A stretch of 64,000 nt of DNA from Dolichospermum sp. DET69. GTDB taxonomy: Bacteria > Cyanobacteriota > Cyanobacteriia > Cyanobacteriales > Nostocaceae. This document shows positions 9,557 through 19,500 of the stretch, piece after piece; the first letter of the stretch is position 1; every line of letters starts with the position of its first letter. Made by a program: the position numbers and the translations under genes. The notes under the pieces are model-generated. The model ran no database searches and was not told where the DNA came from. It saw only the letters and a list, made by a program, of their open reading frames with translations. The stretch lies in contig CP070233.1 in the NCBI GenBank assembly GCA_017355425.1, forward strand, positions 4,257,501 through 4,321,500, given 5' to 3'.

Positions 9557-11623
9557 TTAAGCTAATCCTACAGATGTAATAAAAACATCAATAATTTTGA
9601 TGGCAATAAAAGGAGCAATCACCCCACCTAATCCGTAAATAAAGATATTCCGTTGCAAAAGTTGGTTAGCAGTGAGAGGACGAAATTTCACACCAGTTAA
9701 TGCTAAAGGAATCAAAGCTGGGATAATTAAAGCGTTGTAAATTAAAGCTGATAAAACCGCTGATTGGGTACTTGCCAAACCCATAATATTTAAACCACTA
9801 ACACCAATACCAGGGAAGATTGCCGGAATAATGGCAAAGTATTTAGCGATATCATTAGCGAGAGAGAAAGTTGTCAAAGCCCCACGAGTAATTAGTAATT
9901 GTTTACCAATAGTAACGATATCAATTAATTTAGTCGGGTCAGAATCTAAATCTACCATATTAGCAGCTTCCTTTGCTGCTTGTGTACCAGAATTCATTGC
10001 TACCCCCACATTTGCTTGAGCTAAAGCTGGGGCATCATTAGTACCATCTCCAGTCATAGCCACTAATTTGCCTTGAGCTTGTTCGCTACGAATTACTTCA
10101 ATTTTATCCTCTGGTGTGGCTTCCGCAATAAAATCATCTACCCCAGCTTCTTCGGCAATTACTGAAGCTGTCAGACGGTTATCTCCTGTCAGCATCACAG
10201 TTTTGATTCCCATTCTCCGCATTTGATCAAAACGTTCTTTAATCCCTGGTTTAATAATATCTTTGAGATAAATTACCCCATAAACATCATCATTTTGACA
10301 AATTGCTAATGGTGTTCCCCCTAATTTAGAAACTCGCTCATAAGCTGTATCTAATTCTGGTGTTAATTGTCCATTTCGGGAACGCACAAATCCTTTAATT
10401 GCATCTACAGCCCCTTTGCGAATTTCTATCCCATTGGGTAAGTCAATTCCACTCATTCTCGTTTTTGCTGAAAATTCAATACCTTCGGCTGTTTTGGGAT
10501 CAAAATCTAATTTTGCTCCTAATGTTTCGGCTAATTTAACAATTGATTTTCCTTCGGGAGTTTCATCAAAAATACTGGATGCTAAAGAAATTTGGGCAAC
10601 TTCATCAAGGGAATGACCTTTAACAGGAATAAATTCCTCTGCCATGCGGTTTCCTAATGTAATTGTTCCCGTTTTATCTAAAACCAAAGTGTTAATATCT
10701 CCACAGGCTTCTACTGCCCTTCCAGATGTGGCTATGACATTAAATTGAGCAACTCTATCCATCCCCGCGATGCCAATTGCACTTAATAAGCCGCCAATTG
10801 TGGTAGGAATTAGTGCCACTAATAAGGCAATTAAAACCGCAATACTTACAGGTGATTTAACATAAACTGAGACTGTAGGTATAGTGACAATTACCACTAA
10901 AAAAACTTGAGTTAGCACTGCCAAAAGTACAGTTAAAGCGATTTCATTGGGTGTTTTAGTGCGAGAAGCCCCTTCTACTAAAGCAATCATGCGGTCAATA
11001 AAACCTTGACCTGGATCTGATGTGACCCTAATGATTAATTCATCAGAATTAATGCGCGTTCCTCCTGTTACAGAACTAGCAATATCAGTTCCTGGTTGTT
11101 TCAATACTGGTGCAGATTCTCCAGTAATAGCAGATTCATCAACAGCAGCTACTCCAGCAATTACTTCTCCGTCTGCGGGGATAACGTCACCAGCAATAAC
11201 TTTAATTTGGTCACCACGACGCAAAGTAGCAGAATTAACTTCTTGAATAGTACCGTCAGTAAGAAGTTTTCTAGCTGTAACATCGGATTTTGTCGCCCGT
11301 AAAGAGTCAGCTTGGGCTTTTCCTCTGCCTTCAGCCACAGCTTCCGCAAAATTTGCAAAAACCAAAGTAAGGAATAGAATTATCGTGATTAGACCGTTAA
11401 AAAGTCGCGGGTTATTACCAGGAGTCACCCCAAAAATATTTGGATCCACAGTCATTAAAGCCGTAACAATCGTCCCTACCCAAACTAAAAACATAACTGG
11501 ATTTTTGAGCATATTGCGTGGGTCTAATTTGACAAACGCTTGTTTAAATGCCCGAGCATAAATTCCAGTAGTTTTAACTTTGGGAGTATGTTTCCGTTCT
11601 TGTCGAGTTTTTGTAGTTTTCAT
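9557..11623 (-). CDS. kdpB: KdpB, catalytic P-type ATPase subunit of the K+ pump
   Basis: This is a 688-residue P-type ATPase. The phosphorylation motif is DKTGT (residues 316-320), the actuator motif TGES is near residue 167, and the hinge motif TGDGTNDAPAL is near residue 530. It has seven or so hydrophobic segments, with the first pair near residues 42-95. KdpB hydrolyses ATP to energise K+ uptake through KdpA. All key motifs appear intact. It lies 79 bp downstream of kdpA, with a C/G-rich hairpin in the gap. Confidence 0.97.
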   Translation of the reverse strand: MKTTKTRQERKHTPKVKTTGIYARAFKQAFVKLDPRNMLKNPVMFLVWVGTIVTALMTVDPNIFGVTPGNNPRLFNGLITIILFLTLVFANFAEAVAEGRGKAQADSLRATKSDVTARKLLTDGTIQEVNSATLRRGDQIKVIAGDVIPADGEVIAGVAAVDESAITGESAPVLKQPGTDIASSVTGGTRINSDELIIRVTSDPGQGFIDRMIALVEGASRTKTPNEIALTVLLAVLTQVFLVVIVTIPTVSVYVKSPVSIAVLIALLVALIPTTIGGLLSAIGIAGMDRVAQFNVIATSGRAVEACGDINTLVLDKTGTITLGNRMAEEFIPVKGHSLDEVAQISLASSIFDETPEGKSIVKLAETLGAKLDFDPKTAEGIEFSAKTRMSGIDLPNGIEIRKGAVDAIKGFVRSRNGQLTPELDTAYERVSKLGGTPLAICQNDDVYGVIYLKDIIKPGIKERFDQMRRMGIKTVMLTGDNRLTASVIAEEAGVDDFIAEATPEDKIEVIRSEQAQGKLVAMTGDGTNDAPALAQANVGVAMNSGTQAAKEAANMVDLDSDPTKLIDIVTIGKQLLITRGALTTFSLANDIAKYFAIIPAIFPGIGVSGLNIMGLASTQSAVLSALIYNALIIPALIPLALTGVKFRPLTANQLLQRNIFIYGLGGVIAPFIAIKIIDVFITSVGLA

Positions 11624-11676
11624 GGATATTTAGTTATTTGAAAATGCACAACTTCAAAGAATGACCCCACCCCCAA

Positions 11677-11702
11677 CCCCCTCCCCGCAAGCGAGGAGGG
11701 GG
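11677..11702. repeat. C/G-rich hairpin between kdpA and kdpB
   Basis: CCCCTCCCCGC-AAGC-GAGGAGGGG forms a short strong hairpin directly after the kdpA stop codon. There is no T-run on the coding strand, so full termination is not expected. It may influence relative kdpA and kdpB mRNA levels. Confidence 0.55.
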
Positions 11703-13400
11703 CTATGATTTACCCATCAAAAACCATTCTGCAATTGGTCCTAAAACTAATACAGGAAAGAAGGTCAGCGCCCCCAGAATTAAAATTACTCCTCCTGTAA
11801 CTCCGGTGAATAAACCAGTGTCGGTTCTCAAAGTACCGGAAGTGATCGGAACTGCTTGTTTATTGGACATACTATCTGCCAATAGCAATAAGGCAATAAT
11901 AGGGATATAACGTCCTGCTAAAATACTGAAAATAGTGCTAATATTCCACCAAAGTGCTGTTGGGGCTGGTTGACTATTACCTAGTCCTGCAAAGCCAGAA
12001 CCGTTATTTGCTGCTGCGGAAGCATATTCATAAACTACTTGAGAAACGCCATGAAAACCTGGGTTACTAATACCTGAAAGATTATCAGGAAAGGCAAAGA
12101 CAATTGCCCAAGGAATGAGAACGGCGAAGGGGTGAACTAACAAAACAACGCTGGCAAGAACGATTTCTTTTTTCTCAATTTTACGGCTTAAAAATTCTGG
12201 AGTTCGTCCTACCATTAAGCCAGTTAAAAATACTGCCAAAATATAGTAGATAAATAAATATGCTGTCCCTGTTCCTTGTCCACCCCAGATGATTTGCAAG
12301 AATAAATTAAATAGGAATACTAGCCCACCGGAGGGCATAAATGAATCGAGTAATGCGTTAACAGCCCCACACATTGTTCCAGTTGTTATAGTTGCGAATA
12401 ATGAACTTTGCGCCCAACCAAATCGAACTTCTTTTCCTTCTAAATTAGGTTGTTGTGAACCTAGTAGGGAATTAACTAGAGGATTTCCTTGATATTCTCC
12501 AATTGCAGCTACAATTAACAAGATTGTAAAGATACTAAAAACCATCCAAAATGCTAACCATGCCTGTTTAATATTATTAGCAAATATGCCGTAAGTGTAA
12601 ATTAGGGCTGTGGGAATAGAAATCATTCCCCAAGTCTGTAATAAGTTAGAAAAACCACTGGGATTTTCAAAGGGATGTGCGGAGTTAATAGCAAAAAAAC
12701 CACCACCATTTTCACCAATTTGCTTGATTGCTTCTATATGAGCAACTGGTCCACGAGCGATCGCTTGTGTTGCTCCTTCTAATGTTGTTGCTGTTGCTAC
12801 TCCTGCCAGGGTTTCTGGCACACCAGCCATGATGAATAACAGTCCCATAATTATTGACATGGGCAACAAAATCCGGGTAATTGATTTGGTAATGTCAATA
12901 TAAAAATTACCTAAAGTTCTGCCAGTTAAACCCCGAATAAAGGCAATTCCTACTGATAAACCTGTGGCTGATGAAACGAACATCAAAAAACCCAAAGCGA
13001 AACTCTGACTGGCATAACTATATGTTGTTTCTCCAGAATAATGTTGTTGATCTGTATTAGTTAAAAAGGAAAAAGTTGTGTGCAATGCTGTATCCCAAGT
13101 CGGTGTACCTAACCCTGTTGGATTGAATGGTAGCCATGCTTGTGTCATCAAGATTGTAAATACTAAAATTCCCATGACAACATTGCTGTAAAGTATCGCT
13201 TTGGCATATTGCCAACCTGTCATTTCATCTTGAGGACGGACTCCAATTAAGACAAAAATTATTTTTTCTAAAGGATTTAACACAGAGTCAAGTAGTGTTC
13301 TTTCTCCTAGAAAAATGCGAGCAATATATCTCCCCAATAAAGGAGTAGTAGCAATGACGATAATTAATGTCAATGCAATTTGTATCCAACCTTGTAACAT
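11703..13400 (-). CDS. kdpA: KdpA, K+-binding channel-like subunit of the K+ pump
   Basis: This 565-residue polytopic membrane protein has ten or so hydrophobic segments. It contains KdpA signature stretches such as [24 protein letters not shown] selectivity loop residues ([10 protein letters not shown]) and [10 protein letters not shown]. KdpA selects and conducts K+ in the KdpABC pump. It is the first gene of the minus-strand kdp operon. Its upstream region (13401-13656) is shared with a divergent sensor kinase and contains a 33-bp perfect hairpin. Confidence 0.97.
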   Translation of the reverse strand: MLQGWIQIALTLIIVIATTPLLGRYIARIFLGERTLLDSVLNPLEKIIFVLIGVRPQDEMTGWQYAKAILYSNVVMGILVFTILMTQAWLPFNPTGLGTPTWDTALHTTFSFLTNTDQQHYSGETTYSYASQSFALGFLMFVSSATGLSVGIAFIRGLTGRTLGNFYIDITKSITRILLPMSIIMGLLFIMAGVPETLAGVATATTLEGATQAIARGPVAHIEAIKQIGENGGGFFAINSAHPFENPSGFSNLLQTWGMISIPTALIYTYGIFANNIKQAWLAFWMVFSIFTILLIVAAIGEYQGNPLVNSLLGSQQPNLEGKEVRFGWAQSSLFATITTGTMCGAVNALLDSFMPSGGLVFLFNLFLQIIWGGQGTGTAYLFIYYILAVFLTGLMVGRTPEFLSRKIEKKEIVLASVVLLVHPFAVLIPWAIVFAFPDNLSGISNPGFHGVSQVVYEYASAAANNGSGFAGLGNSQPAPTALWWNISTIFSILAGRYIPIIALLLLADSMSNKQAVPITSGTLRTDTGLFTGVTGGVILILGALTFFPVLVLGPIAEWFLMGKS

Positions 13401-13571
13401 GAATTATAAAAGCTCCTAAAATGATAAATTAAACACAATCTTTATTTAGATGAGTTTATATCATTAATGATTTTCAACATAAAAACAAGGCATAGAAGGA
13501 TATAAAAAATGTTTAACTTTGATATACAGGTGTTTAGCCAGAGATATATATCAGTGTTTAGAAAGTAAATA

Positions 13572-13604
13572 AGATCCCCGACTTCTTAAAGAAGTCGGGG
13601 ATCT
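13572..13604. repeat. Perfect 15-bp hairpin in the kdpA/kinase divergent region
   Basis: Arms AGATCCCCGACTTCT (13572-13586) and AGAAGTCGGGGATCT (13590-13604) are separated by 3 bases. It lies between divergent genes, so it cannot end either transcript. It is the same repeat family as 9242-9305, differing in one arm position. Confidence 0.85.
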
Positions 13605-13656
13605 GAAGCTTGACGATTGCTATAGTTAAATAAATTGATCAAAGGTGAATTTGTAA

Positions 13657-14778
13657 ATGACATATCTAAAAAAGAAATTAATAAACAATAATTTACAACT
13701 CGGTAAAATATTACTGATTGTGACTATATTTATCTTTTTAGGAGGTTTAGAATATTCCACCCCAAATGACTATGTGTTTGGATATCTCTACAGTGGAGCA
13801 ATTTTATTAGTCAATTCTTGGTTTGGGGGAATAGCAACAACAAATGCAACATTTATTGCTGTTTTTCTAACTATGTTAAATGTGTGGATACCTGGAAATG
13901 AAGTAATTCAAGCTTCTACTTTTGCGAATCGAGTTATTGCGTCTATTGCGTTAATAGTCACAGGATTTTTAAGTCAACGATTGCGAAAATCTCAAAAAGC
14001 CATTGCTCTTACTCAAACTAAACTACAAGCCCAAGCCCAATTGGTGAGACTAAGAGAAGATTTTGCTTCCACACTTACCCACGATTTAAAAACACCACTT
14101 TTAGGAGCAATTGAAACTATTAAAGCTTTTCAAAAAGAAAAATTTGGCGTAGTTTCACCAACTCAGAAAAAAGTTTTGGACACAATGGCACGTAGTCATG
14201 AAACTTCCCTAGATTTATTAGAAACTTTGTTAGATGTTTATCGCAATGATACTGAAGGCTTAAAACTGGATTTAGCCCCTGTGGATTTAAGCATATTAGC
14301 AGAAACGGTAATGGCTACTTTGATGGAATTAGCGGCAAATCGTCGCATTCATCTATCATTAAACTATGGTAACTCCGATTGGAAGCGATCTCTTTGGGTT
14401 AATGGTGATGCTTTGCAACTGCAACGAGTTTTTAGTAATCTTCTGATTAATGCTATCAACCATTCTCGACGCGGTGATCATGTCGAAGTTGTTTTAGAAC
14501 CCCAAACTTCTTATCAAGTTGTGAAAATTTTAGACACAGGTGCAGGTATTCAACATGAACAGTTTCCTCACTTATTTGAAAGATTTTACCAAGGACATAG
14601 CGATTATGGCGTGCTTTCCCAACGCCAAGCTAAAGGTTCGGGATTAGGACTTTATTTATCTCGGCAAATTATTGAAGCTCATAACGGTATAATATGGGCA
14701 GAAAACAGAGTTCCCAATGGTGCCATTTTTGGCTTCAAGCTCCCTGTTTTGCCATTTCAATCTTTTTCAAATATATGA
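13657..14778 (+). CDS. Membrane sensor histidine kinase divergent from kdp
   Basis: The 373-residue protein has three or four N-terminal hydrophobic segments (about residues 16-106), a short coiled linker, a HisKA domain with phospho-acceptor H142 in LTHDLKTPLLG, and a HATPase domain with N-box NLLINAINHS, DTGAGI and GSGLGLYLS. It has no obvious external sensor domain. The next gene is its probable response regulator, one base downstream of the stop. Divergence from a kdp operon whose KdpD lacks a kinase suggests, but does not show, that this pair senses K+ or turgor. Confidence 0.92.
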   Translation: MTYLKKKLINNNLQLGKILLIVTIFIFLGGLEYSTPNDYVFGYLYSGAILLVNSWFGGIATTNATFIAVFLTMLNVWIPGNEVIQASTFANRVIASIALIVTGFLSQRLRKSQKAIALTQTKLQAQAQLVRLREDFASTLTHDLKTPLLGAIETIKAFQKEKFGVVSPTQKKVLDTMARSHETSLDLLETLLDVYRNDTEGLKLDLAPVDLSILAETVMATLMELAANRRIHLSLNYGNSDWKRSLWVNGDALQLQRVFSNLLINAINHSRRGDHVEVVLEPQTSYQVVKILDTGAGIQHEQFPHLFERFYQGHSDYGVLSQRQAKGSGLGLYLSRQIIEAHNGIIWAENRVPNGAIFGFKLPVLPFQSFSNI

Positions 14779-14779
14779 G

Positions 14780-15457
14780 ATGTCTTCTACCCCCATAAAA
14801 ATCCTCCTAGTTGAGGATGATGAACTTTTCCGTTTAGGCTTGCGTGTGCGATTGCAGCAAGAACCTGGTTTGGAGATTATTGCTGAAGCAGAAGATGGTG
14901 AAACAGCCATTGAATTAGTCAACCAACATTCTCTCGATGTCGTTATTTTAGATATAGGATTACCAGGAATGGGGGGTATTGAAGCTTGTTACCAAATTAA
15001 ACAAAAATATCCCAATTTGCCAGTTTTAGTTCTTACTTCCCATTCGCAAAAATCTCTGATTACGAGGTTAATTGAAGTAGGCGCTCAAGGTTATTGTCTT
15101 AAAGGTGTTGCATCTGAAAAATTGGTATTGGCACTTTGTTCTGTGGCTGCTGGGGCATCTTGGTGGGATGAAACGGCTACTAGGGAAATTCGTTCGGCTT
15201 TGGGAGATCATCATCACCAATTGGAATCTGAAAATATCTTAAAACCTGCTCATAAATTAACACAAAGAGAACAAGAAATTTTATCACTATTGGCAGCAGG
15301 GAAAACTAATCAAGAAATTGCTCTTGCACTCTATATTACACCCGGAACAGTACGGGTACACGTCCATACTATTTTACAAAAGTTAGAAGTTAGCGATCGC
15401 TCTCAAGCTGTTGTCGTAGCTTTACAAAAACGGTTAATTAAAAATGATTTAATTTAA
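14780..15457 (+). CDS. NarL/FixJ-type response regulator
   Basis: The receiver domain (residues 1-120) has the acidic pair E12/D13 and phospho-acceptor D58 in VILDIGLPG. A C-terminal LuxR-type helix-turn-helix (LTQREQEILSLLAAGKTNQE and following) covers roughly residues 155-215. I chose ATG at 14780 (MSSTPIKILL), giving 225 residues; the longer frame from 14717 reads into the kinase gene. One base separates it from the kinase stop, so the two form an operon. KdpE proteins have an OmpR-type output domain, so this is not a KdpE orthologue by architecture. Confidence 0.93.
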   Translation: MSSTPIKILLVEDDELFRLGLRVRLQQEPGLEIIAEAEDGETAIELVNQHSLDVVILDIGLPGMGGIEACYQIKQKYPNLPVLVLTSHSQKSLITRLIEVGAQGYCLKGVASEKLVLALCSVAAGASWWDETATREIRSALGDHHHQLESENILKPAHKLTQREQEILSLLAAGKTNQEIALALYITPGTVRVHVHTILQKLEVSDRSQAVVVALQKRLIKNDLI

Positions 15458-15459
15458 TT

Positions 15460-15867
15460 TTATTCCTCTTGTAACCAATCTTCTAATTTCAATTCTTTGA
15501 TCCTTAATAAATCAGAATCGTGGGAAATTAAGATTAAATCGTGAATTATCGCTGTAGCTGCTATAAATATATCCGCGTCTTGAATTGGTAAACCTATGAG
15601 TTTTAAATTAGCATAAATTTCTGACGCTTTCTGAAATATTGCCATATCATCTAATAGCAATATCTTGTATTCATAAGATAATTTCTCAAAATCAATTAAT
15701 TTTCTCGTAGCCTTTACTGCTAAAAGACCTCTTTTAATTTCATAATAAGTCATTCCACTTATGAAAAGTTTTTGCTGTTGACGAGTGACAATTTCTAACT
15801 TAGTAGTTATTTTTGGATCACGCTTGATAATTGCTGTAAAGATGTTAGTATCTAATAGATATGTCAT
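15460..15867 (-). CDS. VapC-type PIN-domain toxin
   Basis: This 135-residue PIN-domain protein starts MTYLLDTNIFTAI. The acidic active-site residues D6 and those in QDADIFIAAT and SHDSDLL are all visible. PIN toxins of this type are Mg-dependent RNases. The gene is 4 bp downstream of a 98-residue partner on the same strand, the usual antitoxin-then-toxin order. Its 3' end abuts the convergent response regulator with 2 bp between the stops. Confidence 0.88.
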   Translation of the reverse strand: MTYLLDTNIFTAIIKRDPKITTKLEIVTRQQQKLFISGMTYYEIKRGLLAVKATRKLIDFEKLSYEYKILLLDDMAIFQKASEIYANLKLIGLPIQDADIFIAATAIIHDLILISHDSDLLRIKELKLEDWLQEE

Positions 15868-15871
15868 TTAC

Positions 15872-16168
15872 TTATTTCCGTTTCACCGCTTCATCAAATA
15901 TTGCCATTTCTTCTGGTGTAAAATCATCTAATAAACCTGCCATTGCGTGTACTACTAAAATCTGGTTAATTCTTTCTGTCAAGTCATCTTCAGCAATTGT
16001 GTTTATATCATCACCAGAATTTGGTTTAGTAAACAGTTCGTATATTTTCTGAATCATTTGATCTTGATTCAATCTTTCTTGATACACACTGTTATCAGCA
16101 ATCAGATTTTCTACAATCGCTGAAATGCGTTTAAAGGCGGTTTTTTCTTTAAGAGATGTATTGTTCAT
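15872..16168 (-). CDS. Putative antitoxin partner of the adjacent PIN toxin
   Basis: This 98-residue acidic protein has no motif I can name. Its C-terminal segment (DDFTPEEMAIFDEAVKRK) looks like a short toxin-binding helix. It is assigned as an antitoxin because it immediately precedes a VapC-type gene with a 4-bp gap. The N-terminal half may form a helical DNA-binding region, but no ribbon-helix-helix or AbrB pattern is clear. Confidence 0.6.
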   Translation of the reverse strand: MNNTSLKEKTAFKRISAIVENLIADNSVYQERLNQDQMIQKIYELFTKPNSGDDINTIAEDDLTERINQILVVHAMAGLLDDFTPEEMAIFDEAVKRK

Positions 16169-16569
16169 ATTTTTACCACATCTTTTTTGAGGTTAGATAC
16201 TATTCTAGCACAATTATGATATCCCCGACTTTTCCCAAAAATCAGAGATGTAGTTTTGGATAACTATCAATTATCATCTCAAAAAACCTCCCGCACCTCC
16301 ACCCCATGAAAATCATCAAACATTGATAAATGAAAGATAATCAAGATTGAGTACAACCTTAATATTGATATAGATAGAATATTTACCACCTGCTAAAATT
16401 AAAATATTGGCTAAAAGTCAAAATAACTTATAATTCATTATCCTCAATTAATAAAACTGTAGAAAATATCACAAATTAACTTCCTGACTTTAGCTATTTC
16501 TAATGCTTATCTTTTTGGTTTCTCTGTATACAGTTTAAACAACCAGAAAAGACACACAGACAGAAAATC
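16169..16569. other. Intergenic region upstream of nifJ
   Basis: About 400 bp of A/T-rich DNA lies between the divergent antitoxin and nifJ. A degenerate TATCCCCGACTT half-repeat is present near 16219. I see no convincing promoter element, NtcA-type palindrome or open frame, and no clear Shine-Dalgarno before the nifJ ATG. Confidence 0.6.
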
Positions 16570-19500
16570 ATGAACAAATCTTTTGCCACCATTGATGGTA
16601 ACGAAGCCGTTGCCCGTGTAGCTTACAAATTAAACGAAGTAATTGCCATTTATCCAATTACTCCATCTTCAAATATGGGTGAATGGGCTGATGCTTGGAT
16701 GTCCGAGAATAAACCGAATCTTTGGGGTACAGTTCCCAGTGTCACCCAAATGCAAAGCGAAGGAGGGGCTGCTGCTGCTGTCCATGGGGCATTACAAACA
16801 GGGGCATTAAGTACAACTTTTACCGCGTCTCAGGGATTATTATTAATGATTCCTAACTTGTACAAAATTGCCGGAGAATTAACCAGTTTTGTCCTTCATG
16901 TTTCTGCTCGTTCTTTAGCTACACACGCCTTATCTATTTTCGGTGATCATAGTGATGTTATGGCTGCAAGAGCGACTGGTTTCGCTTTTTTGTGTTCAGC
17001 TTCTGTACAGGAAAGTCATGATTTTGCACTTATTTCTCATGCAGCAACTTTAGCAACAAGAGTGCCATTTATGCACTTTTTTGATGGGTTTAGAACATCC
17101 CATGAAGTGCAGAAAGTTGAATTATTATCTGATGAAGATCTACAAGTTTTAATTCCCCAATCTTTAGTAACTGCACATCGTCAACGCTGCTTAACACCAG
17201 ATAAACCAGTATTACGAGGAACAGCCCAAAACCCCGATGTTTATTTCCAATCTCGTGAAGGTGCAAACCCTTATTATCATGTTTGTGCCGATATTGTCGA
17301 AAAGATCATGGATAAATTTGGTGAACGCACAGGCAGATATTACAAACTTTATGAATATCATGGCGCACCAGATGCAGAGAGAGTAATTGTGATCATGGGT
17401 TCTGGTTGTGAGACTGTCCATGAAACTGTAGATTATCTCAATAAAGAAGGGGAAAAAGTCGGAGTTTTAAAAGTCCGACTTTATCGCCCTTTTGATGTAT
17501 CCAGATTTATAGAAGCATTACCAAATAGTGTCAAATCTATCGCAGTTCTTGACAGAACAAAAGAACCAGGAAGTGCAGGAGAACCATTATATTTAGATGT
17601 GGTGACAGCAATTTACGAAGGCTGGAAAAAAACTACATTTCCAAAAATTGTGGGGGGTAGATATGGACTTTCTTCTAAAGAATTTACTCCCGCAATGGTG
17701 AAGAGTATTTTTGATAATCTCACCCAAATCAAACCCAAAAATCATTTCACAATTGGGATTAATGATGATGTCAGTTTCACCTCTTTGAATTTTGACCAAA
17801 ATTTCTCTACAGAACCAGATCATGTAGTTCGCGCTATGTTCTATGGTTTAGGTTCAGATGGTACAGTTGGTGCAAATAAAAACTCCATCAAAATTATCGG
17901 AGAAGGCACAGAAAATAACGCCCAAGGTTACTTTGTTTATGACTCCAAAAAATCCGGTTCAATGACAGTTTCTCATCTACGTTTTGGGGTAGGAAAAATT
18001 CGCTCAACGTACCTCATAGACAAAGCTAACTTTATCGGTTGTCACCATTGGGGATTTGTCGAAAGTATTGATATTCTCAAAGCTGCTGCACCAGGGGCAA
18101 CTTTGTTGTTAAATAGTCCTTATGATGCTGGTACAGTTTGGGAAAATCTCCCTCCAAAAGTCCAACAGCAAATTATCAACAAAAACCTGAAAGTTTACAC
18201 TATTAACGCCAGTCAAGTAGCGAAAAATAGTGGCATGGGACACAGAATTAATACTATCATGCAGGTGTGTTTCTTTGCCTTAGCGGGAGTATTACCAGAA
18301 AAAGCAGCAATTGCTAAAATCAAACAAGCCATAGAAAAAACCTATGGTAAAAAAGGCGTGGAAGTTGTCAACATGAATTTAAAAGCAGTAGACAACACCT
18401 TAGAAAATCTCCATGAAGTAGGTAATAGGTCATTGGTAATAGGTAATAGAGAAGAAAAGCAATTATCAATCACCAAACCTAAATTTGTGGAGAATGTTCT
18501 TAGTAAAATCATGGTGTGGGAAGGTGATGATTTACCTGTGAGTGCGTTACCTGCTGACGGAACTTTCCCTAGTGGAACTGCAAAATGGGAAAAACGCAAC
18601 GTTGCTGAAGAAATACCCGTTTGGGATCAGAATGTCTGCGTTCAATGCGGTAAATGCGTGATGGTTTGTCCTCACGCGGCTATTCGTGCGAAAACTTATC
18701 AACCTAGTGAGTTAGTTAACGCACCGACAACCTTCAAATCAAATAACGCTAAAGATAAGGATTTTGCTAACCAGAAATTTACCATTCAGGTAGCCCCAGA
18801 AGACTGTACAGGCTGTGAAATTTGCGTCAGTATCTGTCCTGCCAAAAACAAAGTAGAACCCACCCGCAAAGCAATTAACATGAGTCCCCAGTTACCATTG
18901 CGGGAACAAGAACGGGAAAACTGGAATTTCTTTGTGAGTTTACCCAATCCTGACCGGAAAAGATTGAAATTAAACCAAATTCGTCAACAACAATTGCAAG
19001 AACCGTTGTTTGAATTTTCTGGTGCTTGTGCTGGTTGCGGAGAAACGCCCTACCTTAAATTATTAACACAATTATTTGGCGATCGCTCACTCATTGCCAA
19101 CGCCACAGGTTGTTCTTCCATCTACGGTGGAAACCTCCCCACAACACCTTACTCTCAAAACGCCGAAGGAAGAGGTCCAGCATGGTCTAATAGTTTATTT
19201 GAAGATAACGCCGAATTTGGTTTTGGTTATCGTTTATCCTTAGATAAACAAGCGGAATTTGCAGGAGAATTATTATCACAATTAAGTAGTGAAATTGGCG
19301 ATAATTTAGTTAATGCAATTCTCAAAGCTGAACAAAAAACCGAAGCAGATATTTGGGACCAACGAGAAAGAGTGGCAATTCTCAAACATAAATTGGCAGA
19401 GATTGCGGAAACTACAAAAGACGCAAATCTAAAATCCAAAATCCAAAATCTAAAATCCTTAGCTGATTATTTAGTCAAGAAAAGTGTGTGGATAGTTGGG

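Noticed and set aside
13572..13604. Terminator of kdpA or of the kinase gene
   Set aside because: Both genes diverge from this point, so no transcript of either ends here.
7436..15457. Response regulator at 14780 called KdpE
   Set aside because: Its output domain is LuxR-type, while KdpE is OmpR-type. Only position links it to kdp.
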